Assembly (NCBI GenBank): GCA_964017125.1
Contig: OZ024902.1
Location: 32,030,618-32,094,617, forward strand
DNA length: 64,000 nucleotides
Direction: 5' to 3'
Source: Flabesymbios commensalis
Taxonomy: Eukaryota; Annelida; Polychaeta; Terebellida; Flabelligeridae
Each line of letters starts with the position of its first letter. Within the stretch, counting starts at the first letter, position 1. The notes beneath the pieces are model-generated. The model had not been told where the DNA came from, made no database searches, and worked only from the letters and a program-made list of their open reading frames with translations. Shown here piece by piece: positions 1 through 11,756 of this stretch. The position numbers were made by a program, and so were the translations under genes.

Positions 1-142
1 AACGGGAACAATATTTACTTTAGAGCCACACAAAAACACGACCGTGTGGAAAAAAACAACCGTCGGCAAATTCAATTCGTAATTGGCATTTCCAGTTACG
101 ACCGTCCCGGTCGCTAAGTCACGGACCCCCGGCTATGAAGGT

Positions 143-312
143 GTCCTTAATAGTAAAAAAAACTGCCACAGGATAGACTGGGAAGGTGTCCTTAGCACTT
201 TCAAGCCTGAATTTATCATTGTCATCTTCACCCACTACAAGCCGCGAATTGCTTTCGCTATTCTCGACTTGCAGTGGATGAAGATGACTTGAAATAAGAG
301 AAAAATGAAAAA
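143..312 (-). other. Open minus-strand segment, possible exon remnant
   Basis: On the minus strand a frame without stops runs from about 312 to 143 and reads with a charged, coding-like composition (VENSESNSRLVVGEDDNDKF early in the segment). It has no start codon. Just upstream on that strand is a pyrimidine-rich stretch ending in TTTCAAG, which resembles a splice acceptor. Against a gene: the block 'agtaaaaaaa(ct)gcc.caggatag' occurs at about 150 and again near 443, so this may be repeat DNA. I recognise no family. The function is unknown and the call is weak. Confidence 0.15.
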
Positions 313-590
313 AAAATATCGTTATTATTAAAACAGTTCCATGAAAATGGTCATTCTAAAACAACTAGGTGTAGGAAATTAAGCCATTTCTTAGAGATGC
401 AAAGCAATGCTTTAAAGCATCGTGTGGGTTTAAGGGGTTGGTAGTAAAAAAATGGCCGCAGGATAGTTTCCGGATCAGTCCGGGGATCATTTATTAGGGG
501 ATGGCTTGACCGCGGGACAAGACGACGGCTATCCGGATTGATCGGACTCTGCCTGGCAAGATGTTCAACCCACGGGTACCATATAAATCG

Positions 591-660
591 TGGCCCAGCG
601 TTTACTCTATGCTGGGACAACGTCTACGACGTGGGCCCAGCATAGGGTCTACTCTGGGTG
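591..660. repeat. Palindromic MITE family A, diverged copy
   Basis: Two arms built on 'ctatgctggga' and 'gggcccagcatag' surround a centre, 'cgtctacgacgtggg', that matches the central motif of the ~100-bp palindromic family described at 7382. The outer ends are lost or too diverged to place. Confidence 0.55.
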
Positions 661-1785
661 TGCAGATGGATGTGCTCGTTATTGGGTGAATCTCAGAGGT
701 GTTCAGATTTTTCAGCGTTCAACTTGATATCTCTGTCAGCTTGAAATGTGTTGTTTGAAAACAAACAGAAACGATTCATGAAATATTTAGCTGAATCATC
801 ATTTTTTGCAGCCGATGCACGAGAAATTAGTTAATTTACAGTATCTGACACTGTCCATCCAGTTAAGCAGGTCCATTCTTATCTCGTTGAGAGCCAAAAG
901 GACAAACTGATTCCATCATATTACACATTGATTTGAGTTAACAATGTAAACGAGATGAATGTACTGGTCAAAGCTAAGTCAAACACTTCCCATCATATTT
1001 TCTGCCTACACAATGTGGATCATAACGCTTGTTGTTACAATGTGACATGGTCTCTCTCCCTTTCGACACTTGCACTTGACACGTTGTTGTTTGCGACAAA
1101 ATTATTTATATATATTAGTGATTTGGCTTAATTCTTGCTCAATAAAATACACCCGAATCAGCGGTATCTGATAGCAGCCTAAAAACGTATCTCCCAAATA
1201 CGCAAGTCATGCCTTTATCATATCCGTGAGTTGTGTCCAATTCGCAAAAAGAGTTGTTGCACAATAGATTGCAGTGGCACTGGTCAGTCACAGATTAGAA
1301 TATTGTAACTCTCTCTTTCACAACATTCCAGAAAAGTACAACCGCCTTGATAACCAATGCCCTTCGTTTTAGTCGTTGTGTTCCTATAATAGAAGCATTG
1401 CATTGGTTTACTGTCACATTTAACATTCCTTTTATAACATACGCAGTAACTTTCGGAAATCTTTCGAAAACCTAATCTCACCGATTTCATCTTGTGGCCA
1501 AAAGGTTAAAAATATCTGTGCTCTTTAATTCAAATATATTATTTGCTCTCCGTATAATTTCAACTAATACTGGGTCCGGAACATTCTGAGCTTGATCGTG
1601 AAGCTTTAAAAGAGTGGCTTAACCAACCGCATTTAAAATGAATAAATGCATTCGCACAAGAAACCAGCTAATGTGATCAATGCAGTCCTCAGGATCTGCA
1701 TTAGCACTTAGTGCGAGCAATATGACCCACCATGCTGTTTGTTGAACGTGATTGTCTTCGAATAAACACACACGTCTACGGTCTC
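661..1785. other. No gene recognised
   Basis: AT-rich intergenic DNA. Only short, composition-driven open frames are present on either strand, with no codon-like structure, repeat array or recognisable element end. Confidence 0.5.
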
Positions 1786-1787
1786 CT

Positions 1788-1866
1788 AGAAAACACGCGA
1801 CGTGAGCCCAATGTTGTTTTTATGTTGTAAAAGTGTCGCAGTATCGACGTCTCATGTTTCGCTGGG
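1788..1866. repeat. Palindromic MITE family A, degraded copy
   Basis: The piece starts with 'aaaacacgcgacgtgagccc', holds 'aatgttgttttt' and ends in 'cgacgtctcatgtttcgctg'. This is the family A order of end, arm, centre and end, but the two arms no longer pair well. Confidence 0.55.
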
Positions 1867-2213
1867 TCAGCTAAATTACATTCTTCCATTCATTCGCTGA
1901 AATGTGAATCTTCACTTTTCGTAATCTTCACGTTTCGTATTATAAAAGAACATTTTGATAGCTTTAACGCCTTTTACAATAGCGAACATGCTCGATCCGA
2001 ATCTGTTGGGTTTTTTTTAAAGCGTTGAAATTAAAGAAAAAATATAATATTAATTTGATACAAAACTGTCACTTTATCTCTATATACTTACTTATTCTTA
2101 TTATTCTCTCTGGTGAGTGTGCCCACGTATTGTGCTCATGTATGATAATGTATTCTACACAGATTTGAGTAGAAAATAATCCCAGGATGGTATACCTGAG
2201 GCCTAATTATTAT

Positions 2214-2400
2214 CCCAACAAACACGAGACATTTAACCAATGTTGTTTCGATGTTGGGCCGACGTCGTAGACACGCGATATGATAGACTACTCCGAGCAA
2301 ACACGCGACACTGAGCTTTTTTTGGTTTAATGTTGGGACAGCCTCACAGACGGTGGCCCATCAGTAAACCAGCGTAAGGTTGGCCTAACTGCCTCGTGTG
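2214..2400. repeat. Two adjoining family A MITE copies
   Basis: A partial copy (about 2214-2276, starting 'caacaaacacgagac') is followed directly by a second (about 2295-2400, starting 'gagcaaacacgcgac', with 'cacagacggtggccca' in the middle and 'cctcgtgtg' at the end). The first lacks its right half, as if the second had inserted into or beside it. Confidence 0.6.
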
Positions 2401-3790
2401 GGCGGCGGATATCTTGGATTATGTGCAACTAGGCCAATGAATGTAGGCCTATTAGATCAATATATCCCCCCCCCCCCTCCTAAGGTGATGTATGTGTCAC
2501 ATACATCTCCATCACATTGGCTACGGGTGCAATATTTCAAAACGTTTTTGAACAACAAAAACGTATCTGTCCATTTATGATTTGTTTCCTCTTTTTATAG
2601 CCATGATAATATTCTTCAATCGCAGTGCGTGTTTTTATGCAATATCAAAATAATGATTGAACGTTAGTGAATGTGCAAAAATCTCAACTGCGTTAGGTAA
2701 TGTGCAAATCTCAAATCAAATTAAAATAATAAAAGAGATCTAGTCGCTCTAGTGTCTATATATCAATTTTCTATTTATTTGAAATGTCAAAAGGATGTAT
2801 AATATATCAAGGAGTAATCAAGGGCAGAAAAGTAACTCACTATTTACCTATCGAGCGATTGACATCGGGGACAAGCTAAATTATTTCTTAAACACGGACG
2901 CAGTGCTAGAATCCAGACGACGCTAATTTAGGAATGTGAACCACTGCTGTGCTTGTCACTCACGTAACGTTATTCTTAGTGTGCGTGAGAAAAAAGATGA
3001 GATTTAATACCACTGGCCCAGCGCTGGGCCAATGCTGGATGACTTGGTCCAACGTTTAGCTGTCGATTTATGATGAGTGGGACGGGAAGTGTGGCGGCAA
3101 ATTTGTCTGACCTTCCACCGGTCATGTCAGGAGTCGGGGGCAGACATTTCTGACACGCAGTTCTACGACTATGCGTGACAGTGATGTGGACAATCAGAGG
3201 AGAGATAATTGGCTGAACCAGAGTTAGCTCACTATCCATTTAGCTCACTGTCATCTATTGTGAGGTACTTTTAATAAGCTCTTACCTCTATAAACATATC
3301 CACTGGACAGACATATAGCACAGATAGACAGACAGGTAGCCAGACAGACAGACAGCCAAAATATTCCCATGTTGACCATTTCCATCATGAACAATTTATT
3401 TATCACAAATTTAATATTTAAAATGTTTCTAAATAATGTAAGTTTACGATACTTTAATTTTCACGCAGATAGCCACGGCAATGCCACTGCCACCTGTGTG
3501 GTTTTCTATGCTTTTTGTTATTACATAGCCGTGGGCATTTGTTTTATCTGTCGTTTTTCAACATGGCGGTGACCGAGAGCGCGATCTCATAAATTTTAAT
3601 GACGTGGCGAAAAATGAGGTGAGCATGCGTAAATGTATAGCAGTTGATATTTGGCGGATTATAATAAGCCTATTATCAACCTGATTAATCGAGGCCAAGT
3701 CTGAGATATCGCCGTCCAAAGTTGTGTACATACGTTTTTGAGTTGGCGTATAATTATGTGGCTGAAACCTACACTTTCAGTCATATATGT
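2401..3790. other. No gene recognised; C-run and weak repeat trace
   Basis: Contains a poly-C run at about 2467-2478, a faint family A trace at about 3012-3060 ('ggcccagcgctgggcc') and short tandem 'cagacagacag' near 3340. Nothing gene-like is visible. Confidence 0.45.
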
Positions 3791-3796
3791 TGAATA

Positions 3797-3881
3797 GATG
3801 CTGGTTTAGCGTTGGTCCGAGGTCGTAGACGGTGGACCAACGTTAAGCCAACAATGATTCAACGTCTTGTGTCTGCTGGGT
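3797..3881. repeat. Palindromic MITE family A
   Basis: The left arm 'gctggtttagcgttggtcc' and the right arm 'ggaccaacgttaagccaac' are reverse complements around 'gaggtcgtagacggt'. The right end is the typical 'cgtcttgtgtctgctggg'. The left end is missing. Confidence 0.75.
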
Positions 3882-4450
3882 ATGCTGAATCGACGTCATT
3901 CACGTTGATTCGATGAAGCGCTTTATTGCGTTCAGTCGCAATTTCCTGGCCGATGAAGATGGTGATAAAATATTGTAATCTATCCCGGCGATATAAGTGG
4001 GTCATATTGGTCATATATGACCATTCAACACTGCCGACTCATTCAGGCGTCAGTATGTGCGGATCATCACAAGTGAAACAATCATGTCGATGCAACTTGA
4101 TAACATTTACTAGTATATTTGTAAAAAACACACATGGTTGTAACTTATAATATGATGTTATGTGAGAAATAGTATTTACAGTTCTATAAGCTATACATAT
4201 TGCATAAGCAGACAAGCAAAACAAATTGCATAAGCAGACATCATGTTTTCTCGTTGTGCACTCATGAGAAGTTGATCAGCGACGAGATGCTGAGCCTTGG
4301 TTGTGTTATCCCTCACACCACTAAGCGCGATTATTGTCGTTTTTAGTCCATTTTATCAGTTGATCAAATAACAACAATTAGGAAAAATATGTGCGCTTAA
4401 AAATTAAAATTTGCAACTATGTGGTCTCAAATAAAACGAATAATTTTAAG
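3882..4450. other. No gene; dispersed-repeat-like DNA
   Basis: No coding region seen. The stretch from about 4259 resembles 9080-9250 in word order (regularly spaced 'ttattgtcgtttttagtcc', 'aaaatatgtg', 'gtggtctcaaat'), which suggests two old copies of one dispersed repeat. Confidence 0.35.
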
Positions 4451-4454
4451 TAAT

Positions 4455-4500
4455 TTTCACTCCTCTTGAAGTTGTGGGTCGCGGCAGCGTTGGTGAAAAT
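4455..4500. repeat. Fragment of TTAA-type MITE family C
   Basis: Holds one arm of the family C stem-loop ('cttgaagttgtgggtcgcg') followed by 'tgaaaattta', in the same order as the full copies at 22027 and 63363. No ends are preserved. Confidence 0.4.
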
Positions 4501-5164
4501 TTACATTTTTATTGTACCGCTTTAAGGTTAAATTTTGGGTCAGGTCGAATACAGGGGTCCAACATTAAACCAGTTCAGAGTCTCATCTTGCTGAGAAAGA
4601 TAAATCGTGTTCAGAGCAATCACACAGAAAAACAGACCCGTCGATCACTACATTGGTTCCAGAACATAACCATGGTTTCCACTTGATCCAGATTACAAAA
4701 AACTCATTTTAGTGGCCTTAAAACACTGAGTGATTCGTGTAATCGCACAGAAAAGCCAAAAATGACAATCGGCTCAAAGTGGTCTAGCTTTCAACAAAAT
4801 GCATTCACAGCAATGCATGAATGCTGCTACCACGTCGAAAATAATCGACCCCCCATTGGGGAAGTAGTGAACCGACGCTCAGTATTAGGCCTAGACGTGA
4901 ATGGATTGTGGTGGATGAGTCTCACGCGATTTCGCTTTGTGTGACGAGAAAAAAGCGCTGTTAAATATCTAAACTGTACATTGTAATGTTTGCTACAAAT
5001 AAAAGTATAAATATTTTTTAAAATTACCGGTAGATTGAAACCACTGAAAATCACACCACTGAAAATAATATTACAAAATCAGCGCGAGTTTATAATGTTA
5101 CATAAAAACATTTATCAATCAACATGGTACCTTCTGTCAAATTTAAATTGTGTCATGTCAACTT

Positions 5165-5445
5165 ACTTTATTTTCAATAGAAATGAAACATCACAAATAC
5201 AGTAGGGCTAGTGTATAATTCTTTTTAGAAATGTAGTTGAATATTTTGCTTTGGCCAGCTGATGTGCGTGTTAAGGCTACTACCTGACTACTAGGGTCCA
5301 GTTCCATTGAGCATGTTGACGTTATGACCCGTGGTCAAGACTTCTTGTCAATCAATTACTCAAACATTCTCTGATCCGTATACCAGGGATTTGTTATGGT
5401 TTTCAAGTAACAAGCACTAATCCTGGATCAAAACCCTGAAAGACA
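5165..5445 (+). repeat. Direct duplication, copy 1
   Basis: Shares extended similarity with 5930-6185, including 'ttccattgagcatgttgacg', 'gtggtcaagacttcttgtc' and 'ctgatccgta', in the same order and orientation. The copies are about 750 bp apart, with TTAA-type MITEs between them. No coding potential is seen. Confidence 0.75.
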
Positions 5446-5446
5446 C

Positions 5447-5683
5447 CAGTGCGGGGACAGACTTTAGTCATTAGAATCTGACGTCTGTAGACGTCAGATT
5501 CTGACGATTAAAGTCCATCCCCGCACTGTAGGAGTAAACATATTTCTAATGGTCGTAGACCCATAACATAGGTATTCAAATGAATCAGAGAGAGCTAACT
5601 GAGACATTTATGGTGATTTCAAATTAAAAAAATGCTTTTGTTGCGATGTTTTTTACAAAAAAATTTAGCGCTTGAAGGGTTAA
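5447..5683 (+). repeat. TTAA-type MITE family B
   Basis: The left part is a long hairpin: an arm starting 'gtgcggggacagacttta' pairs with one ending 'taaagtccatccccgcac' around 'gacgtctgtagacgtc'. The right end reads 'agcgcttgaagggttaa', matching the inverted-repeat end of the copy at 24121. It is non-autonomous. TTAA at the edge suggests a superfamily with TTAA target sites, such as piggyBac or Kolobok; this is an inference from the end sequence only. Confidence 0.75.
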
Positions 5684-5702
5684 CCTACTTGACTTAATGT
5701 AT

Positions 5703-5822
5703 TTAACCCTTACATCGCTGAAATATTTTTGTATGAAGCATGGCAACTAAATGTTTTCTTCTTCAATTTGAAATCACCACACATGTCTTAGTTACCTCTT
5801 TCCGATTCATTTGAATACCCGG
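5703..5822 (-). repeat. Second family B piece, head-to-head
   Basis: Begins 'ttaacccttacatcgctg' and continues with the reverse complement of the family B body ('ttgaaatcacca', 'tgtcttagttacctctttcc'). It lies 20 bp from the first copy in opposite orientation, and the hairpin end is absent. Confidence 0.65.
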
Positions 5823-5929
5823 GTATGTCCTAACTAGAGGACTGCCATATTGACCATATAGATGCAAAAGTGAGTGAGTTTATGATGTTATGAACATAGA
5901 TATGGCAAAATTACTTAGGGGGCCTACTC

Positions 5930-6185
5930 TCTGCGCTTTCAATAGCAATGAAACATCACAAGTACTTAGTAGTCTAAGTATACCTCTTGGACATTTGACT
6001 ATTTTGCCTTGAGCAGCTGTGCGTGCTGGGGCTACTGCGGGGGTCTGGTTCCATTGAGCATGTTGACGTGATGCCCTGTGGTCAAGACTTCTTGTCAATC
6101 AATTATTCAAGCATTATCTGATCCGTACAACGCAGATTTGTGATGGTTTTCTGGTAACAAGTACGAATCATTGATCAAAATCCAA
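5930..6185 (+). repeat. Direct duplication, copy 2
   Basis: Second copy of the 5165-5445 segment, at roughly 80-85% identity by eye. It lies between the family B MITEs and a family A MITE. Confidence 0.75.
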
Positions 6186-6189
6186 GAAA

Positions 6190-6280
6190 ATACGAGACTT
6201 TGAGTCTATGTTGATTTAATGCTGGCCACAGTCGCAGACGCTGTTCCAAAATTACACCAACATAGGATCAACGTCTCGTG
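6190..6280. repeat. Palindromic MITE family A
   Basis: The ends 'tacgagactttgagtctatg' and 'cataggatcaacgtctcgt' are near reverse complements around the centre 'cagtcgcagacgctg'. Confidence 0.7.
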
Positions 6281-6419
6281 CTAACGCGGCCAATGGTTAG
6301 CCAACAGGACGGATAGCGAAAAATTCAAATTCAATGGTCAAAATTAAAAAAAATGAAATGAATGGGGATTGTTTGCACATATATTATCCTAAAATGGGCC
6401 TCCCGAGGATGATGAGATG

Positions 6420-6515
6420 AATGCGATGACACTGCCCTCCAGATCGAGGATTCGAAATTCGAGCCCTGGCGGTCTGAGGCCGAGCACGCTACCTCTCGAT
6501 TACGGAGGTTTCCAC
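6420..6515 (-). repeat. tRNA-like SINE head
   Basis: On the minus strand, an A-box-like 'taatcgagaggtagcgtg' is followed about 25 bases later by a degraded B-box, 'ggctcgaatttcg'. The order and spacing match a tRNA-derived polymerase III promoter. The flank at 6535-6600 resembles DNA beside the SINE-like piece near 10020. Confidence 0.4.
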
Positions 6516-7380
6516 AATATTGAAACATTTCGAGTGAGCAGGGAAGAAATATTTTGTTTCTTTGAAACTGGAAGGCCAGAGTGAGGCTCAACCCGCGATT
6601 TCCGATTTCGTTTATTTTGTTTTTTTGTATCTCGACTCTCATGCCTCGTAGGTTACTGTCCATTATGTTTTCGTCCCGACCATAATGCTGAGCTAATGCG
6701 CAGGCGCCAGAAGTTAAACGCTGTCATTTATCACTTAGATAGCAGTAGAGTACCAAATTTTGTTTATGGATTTTATGTCTCATATGTATGCATCGCTTCA
6801 TATGTATGCATCGCTGTCACAACAACACCAGTGAAACGTGGGCTCTTTGGTAGACATTACCACCGACATCACGCAAATTGTGATCTACCAAGCATAACCT
6901 ATAACATGTATAAGCACATAAGGATTAAGAACATATCTCGTAATTGAGTGTTTTGGTGCGATTTTTTTCTGTATTATTATATAGAAATCATTACGAACAC
7001 AATCTATCTCTGTGAATAATATTGACATTACTTCAATGTTGATGGGAGCCTTTTTTGAAACAAATGGATGTATAATTGTTCAAAACAAACGTGTTTCATT
7101 AATTGATTTATTTATATTGACAAAAGTTGCAAGATAGCTGCATCCTCTTCTTCATCTGTATATCAATGGAACAAATAAACCCGTGTTATGAATCAGACAC
7201 ATAAGCAACATGATAAACATCTGGTGTATTTCATAAAGTAGCCTAATGCAATGTCTTACTGCTCTGTAGCTTAATGTTAATTACTTCAATACCATGAATA
7301 ATACAATTTGAGAATAAGTGGAGAATAAGGAATATATGTTAACAGTTTAATGTCAAATCGTAGACAAACAATGACTACGC
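6516..7380. other. No gene recognised
   Basis: AT-rich sequence with a short duplicated word ('tatgtatgcatcgct' twice near 6785). No coding or element structure beyond this. Confidence 0.45.
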
Positions 7381-7381
7381 T

Positions 7382-7492
7382 ACCCAGCAAACACAAAACA
7401 TTTGTGTAACATTCATACAACGTCGGCCCAACGTCTTCGACGTTGGTCCAGCATTGTATAAATGTTATACAAATGTTTTGTGTTTGCTGGGT
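7382..7492. repeat. Palindromic MITE family A, best-preserved copy
   Basis: A nearly perfect ~110-bp palindrome. It opens with 'acccagcaaacacaaaacat' and closes with 'atgttttgtgtttgctgggt', around the centre 'cccaacgtcttcgacgttgg'. It has no coding capacity and could fold almost completely into a hairpin. This copy defines the family: CAGCARACAC ends, an AATGTTG-like arm and a CGTCG(T/C)AGACG centre. Confidence 0.85.
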
Positions 7493-7900
7493 GGTTGTCC
7501 ATTTGCTTACTTTGAAAGGCCAACGGGTGTCTGTGTAGTTTAAGAGATGATTTTCTTTCTTTAAAACTCATATCAAGGAAAGGACATCTTCACAAAGGTT
7601 GATTCACGCTACTTGCTTGTGTAATAATAGAAATTGCTTACAATTAATGAGCCTAATGCAAATAGTGTTTTGTTTCACTTGCGTCTCTTGCAGTAAACTA
7701 TAGCGATGTCCTGTACATCATGACTCTACAGTTGGGTAATTTTTATGTTGACACTTAGCATATGATTAAAACAATTAAATGTCACAACTTATGGTAATAA
7801 TGTTTGCCAATCAAAACTATCAGCGTCTGGGTGAAAACCATTTGCTGACGATTACGAATAAAAAGTAAAGGATCAAAATAACACTTCGTAATACACTGTG

Positions 7901-7960
7901 GTACGTTGATCCAATGCTGATTTAACGTTGGGCCAGGGTGCTAGACGGTGAACCAGCATC
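7901..7960. repeat. Family A MITE fragment abutting family B
   Basis: Arm and centre ('gatttaacgttgggccaggg', 'ctagacggtgaaccagcat') are present. The copy stops where the family B element begins, suggesting it was truncated at that junction. Confidence 0.55.
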
Positions 7961-7963
7961 AAC

Positions 7964-8178
7964 CATTACAGCGCGGGGATCGACTTTAGTCGTCAGAATC
8001 TGACGTCTGTAGACGTCAGATTCTGACGTCTAAAGTCGATCACCGCACTGTAAGAGTAAACATATTTATAATGGCCGTAGACCCGGAGCATTCAAATGAA
8101 TCAGAAAGATCTAACTAAGACATTTATTATGATTTCAAATTGAAAGCTCTCTATGGTTTTTACAAACATATTTCAGCG
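7964..8178 (+). repeat. TTAA-type MITE family B
   Basis: The hairpin 'gcgcggggatcgacttta' ... 'taaagtcgatcaccgcac' surrounds 'gacgtctgtagacgtc'. The body ('aatggccgtagaccc', 'attcaaatgaatcag') and the degraded right end 'tttcagcg' match the 24121 copy. The left arm is extremely well kept. Confidence 0.8.
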
Positions 8179-9955
8179 TAGATAGAATTATGTCAATATT
8201 GTGTGAGTGTATGATTAGCTACACGACAATAATTTCCCTAAAGATTAATTTCTGTCTAGTATAAATAAGATAGGTTCCCCATACATGCACAACCTTTATA
8301 CCACACAACAAATGACATTCAAGAAACCCTTTCCTGAGAGTGAAGGACTAACAACGGTTCCTATTATGTATCAGTGAACAACAATAATCCCTCAGGACTA
8401 ATGCTGGCCTTCCCGTGAGCGGAAGGTTTCTCAGGATATGTCGTATTCCGTCGTCCGAGTTTTAGGTCTGTTAGTAGGCCTACTCTCTGAAGAGCTGTTG
8501 GTTCAGCGCTGGATCAGTAATGAAGTTGGGCCCGGATGACACGATTCACACAGATTGAATTAGATGATGAAAGAAACATTTCAATTTGAAAGCCGCTTTT
8601 AAACTTAGTGATAAAATAAGCTATAATTATTAGCTATGAATTCAAACTGTTAATGAAAATAAGGTAAAATTGTTCAAATTGTTCCAGTTTGGAAATAAAC
8701 CTCTAAAACGTACATCAGGTTAGTATAACAAAAACGAGTATTTGCGCAATTCGATGCCCTGCTCGGGCAATTTGAACCCTATCAGTGTCACTTAATTTAC
8801 GTCTAGACTTTCCCACCCTGACTGATCCAGCTTCTAGCCTAGAGGCATTGATCTCAACTGAGCATACTTATGCTGATATTCAGAACTAGCAAACAGAAGA
8901 AAAGCATGGATAAACAAGAGCATTGAAGTGTGTAGATGATGAAGAATTGAGATGTAGGGCCTATGTGTTGTTGTTGTTGTTTATACGTATGTTTAACAAA
9001 CAGAATAAGACATCATTGTCTGGAAATTGCAACTGTATCGCAACGGTCAGAGCTGTATAACATGTATAACATCTCTCGACTACGTCTCGTGCCGCTACAC
9101 CTCTGACGGTTACGATACTCGATATTATTATGATCGTTTTTAATCCCTTTTGTTAGATTAAATGACTGCTATTGGGAATAAAATGTGTGTTTGAACATTA
9201 GGACTGGCTATTGTTGGTCTCAAATTAAACAAGTATGATTTTTTATCACCCAATTGACAGTCAATTGACAGTTTTTTTGCGGATCAAAAGAGTTTTTTTA
9301 CCAAACACATTCGAATAATCTAGCTGGATTAAAAATATGATTAATTATCAATCATTTGCAAATGATTTTTTCTTTCTGTTTCTTCCTGTTTCAGTGGCTT
9401 ACTCAGATAGAAGACTTTCTATGGCTTTTTCCAGTGGCGTCTAATTTAACAAGCTGACCATATTTTGGCTTCTGTTGTGTCTGATTAATCCTATAAAAAC
9501 CGAGTGTGACAAACCCTGGACAGAGAGGAAATGCAATAGCGCTTGTGGGAAAACATGTTATATGCCTGGATGTTTAGCTACCACAATCTCTGTGGCGCTT
9601 TAAAAGTAGGATATCAATTGTAACTTAAATTGTAGAAAAAATATTGATTTGGGCTCATTAATTCAAGAATCGCTGAATATCGGAATACTATTCGTCTAGT
9701 TAATATATATAGTGAAATATAGAAGTGAGACTACAATGTGCATGTCGTACCATAGAAATCAATACACACGCATGCTGATGATGTTTAACTGTGTTTACTG
9801 TTTAATATGCCACAAAACCAATGATGGATTACATTTGGATAAAAACATTGACCCAATGTTGAACAAACTTCAAGCCAATGATGTATTTCTTAATGTGAAT
9901 TGAGAACGCTGATGACAAACCACTTGTCATGGAAACGACACTCAACGTCGTCACG
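8179..9955. other. No gene recognised
   Basis: Intergenic. A faint family A trace lies near 8500 and a GTT run near 8970. The part from 9080 resembles 4259-4458. No coding region is supported. Confidence 0.4.
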
Positions 9956-9957
9956 TC

Positions 9958-10140
9958 AGACCGCCCCAGCATGTTGAGAGACTTGGCTACGTTATTATCC
10001 GGTGTGTATCCCGGGGAAGAAACATTATGTTTCGTTGAAACCTGAAAACCAGAGCGGGAGGTGAACGGTATGAGCTCCTGCGTGACAGGCAAGCGGGTTG
10101 ACCACCACGACAGGCTCTCGTGTGAGACTCACGTTCTTGG
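9958..10140 (-). repeat. Probable tRNA-derived SINE remnant
   Basis: Minus-strand sequence near 10110-10060 reads 'cgtggtggtcaacccgcttg' (A-box-like), then 'tgcctgtcacgcaggagctc' and a decayed B-box 'taccgttcacctccc'. Only the tRNA-like order supports the call. A tail and duplication could not be placed. Confidence 0.35.
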
Positions 10141-10376
10141 GTAATGTAGGGGATTTGCCAGTGACTGGGACGTAACGATCAGAGTACACCGCTACCCACA
10201 CAACCTAATCAGGAGTTATTGCGTCCTGGTATGTGTCCGTGGCAGGACCTCTCACAATCCAGGCAGATCCTGACAGTTATTATAATTTAACCGCCGCAGA
10301 AAACAATGAAAACCCCATCAAGGGGAGGCTATTGTGCCGAAGGGACACACACAACGCAGGTTCACTGCCGGGCCGG

Positions 10377-10467
10377 CACGAGGCGCTCGCCCAATGTTGT
10401 TTTAATGTTGGCCACCGTCTTCGACGGTGAGCCAACATTAAAACAACATTGGGTCAATATCTCGTGA
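10377..10467. repeat. Palindromic MITE family A
   Basis: The arms 'cccaatgttgttttaatgtt' and 'aacattaaaacaacattggg' are exact reverse complements around 'ggccaccgtcttcgacggtg', flanked by remnants of the 'cacgag'/'ctcgtg' ends. Confidence 0.8.
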
Positions 10468-10879
10468 TTGCAGGGAGAGACATTGATTTCTGCTGATGCA
10501 ACTAATACATCTTGAAGTATGCCTCGCATTTCGCTCACTGAACTCGACTCTCCTTGGAAACGGAAATGACGAGGAGAATGATTATTCGGCAACGTTATGA
10601 TCTGGTTCGCATGGATTGCACAATCTCGAACCGTAATTGCGTTCTTCATTACAAAGACGAAGAGGAGTAATTGCCTACTTAAAAGATTGCTGCTGTTTGT
10701 CTTTGTACGCTAGTTTTGCTGAGCGTTGCGTTGCGAGTCACACTGAAGTAATTGGGAGAAGGATATTGTTCAGTGAGATTCTAGCACACCTGTGCTGCTG
10801 TGAAAAATCTAATGACAGTAGCTCCCTTGTAGAATGAGCAGCTACTGTCTTTTGGCTTTGCATGACAGTGTACGTCGGA

Positions 10880-11212
10880 GATGGGATATGGCGCAATGGT
10901 TAGAGCGTGGCACTTTGCCTATATCACTGCCTGCCGTGCGGTTTCGAGCCCCGTTTGGTGAAGGATTTTCAGAGAAAATCATGTTTCCCCCCTCTCGATG
11001 TTGAGTCCATGGCAAGGCACTTCACCCTCCAATGTTTCACTTGACTCAAGTGAAAATAAGTACATGGTAGTTCAGAGATGGCAATGTGTATATATGATCA
11101 ATTCAATACGCCGAAATGCCTGCAGGACTGTATGGTCTCCGCGGAGTTTGAATGGAACACGGATGAAAAGATCGGATGATAGACTTGATATCAGACTATA
11201 AACATACACTTT
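10880..11212 (+). repeat. tRNA-derived SINE, about 330 bp
   Basis: The A box 'tggcgcaatggttagagcg' is followed about 45 bases later by the B box 'ggtttcgagcccc', then a conserved body ('catggcaaggcacttcaccc', 'tcacttgactcaagtgaaaa') and a tail ending 'gatatcagactataaacata'. The copy at 44043-44268 has the same order of head, body and tail, so this is a SINE family and not a tRNA gene. No intact tRNA cloverleaf is expected. Confidence 0.75.
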
Positions 11213-11396
11213 TATGTTTCTCTGTGATACATGGACATATACGTGGACATATACGTGGACATCGAAACTGGAAAAAAGCTCCTCTATTTTTTGTGCATTA
11301 TGATACAGTGAATATTTCAAAAGGCCATAGACTGGTTTCAGTTTTCTTGCACCTGAGCCGCTTATGCGACGCTATCATGAATAATCACAGCAAACA

Positions 11397-11439
11397 GCAG
11401 ATGCTGGTCCAATATTGGCGTAATGCTGGTTACACCTGG
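11397..11439. repeat. Family A MITE fragment
   Basis: 'cagcaaacagcagatgctgg' followed by 'tccaatattggcgtaatgct' matches one end and arm of family A. The rest is absent. Confidence 0.45.
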
Positions 11440-11662
11440 AAAATCTTTTTTTGGAGGGTGACTCTGTCTCTTCTTCGTTTACAAAGGCTTCCAACGACAA
11501 AAGGTTCAAATGACCATATGCCCATCTTCATATGACAATGTACCCTCCCATTTAAACACAAAACACTATAATAAATAGTTACTGCCTTTTGGGTTTGCGG
11601 AACAGAGCTCACCCACGCTGGTAAAACAGTTCGTATTGTTATCCGACTCTCATACAGTATAC

Positions 11663-11756
11663 CAGTAGCACGAGACATTGCTTAATGCTGGACTAGCGTG
11701 GAAGACAGTGCTCCAGCATTGATCCTACAGTTGGTCAATGTTTCGTGTCTGCTGGT
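11663..11756. repeat. Palindromic MITE family A
   Basis: Starts 'cagtagcacgagacattg', centre 'gcgtggaagacagtgctcc', end 'caatgtttcgtgtctgctgg'. The arms pair imperfectly. Confidence 0.7.

Noticed and set aside
10233-10649. Open frames of 65-95 residues near 10.2-10.6 kb on both strands
   Set aside because: They overlap the palindromic MITE at 10377, which explains their shared text and open reading.
11072-11535. Overlapping frames of 82 and 119 residues with VHVYVHV / RGHIRGH repeats
   Set aside because: The repeats come from a short 'ggacatatacgt' tandem run at the end of a SINE; no protein support.
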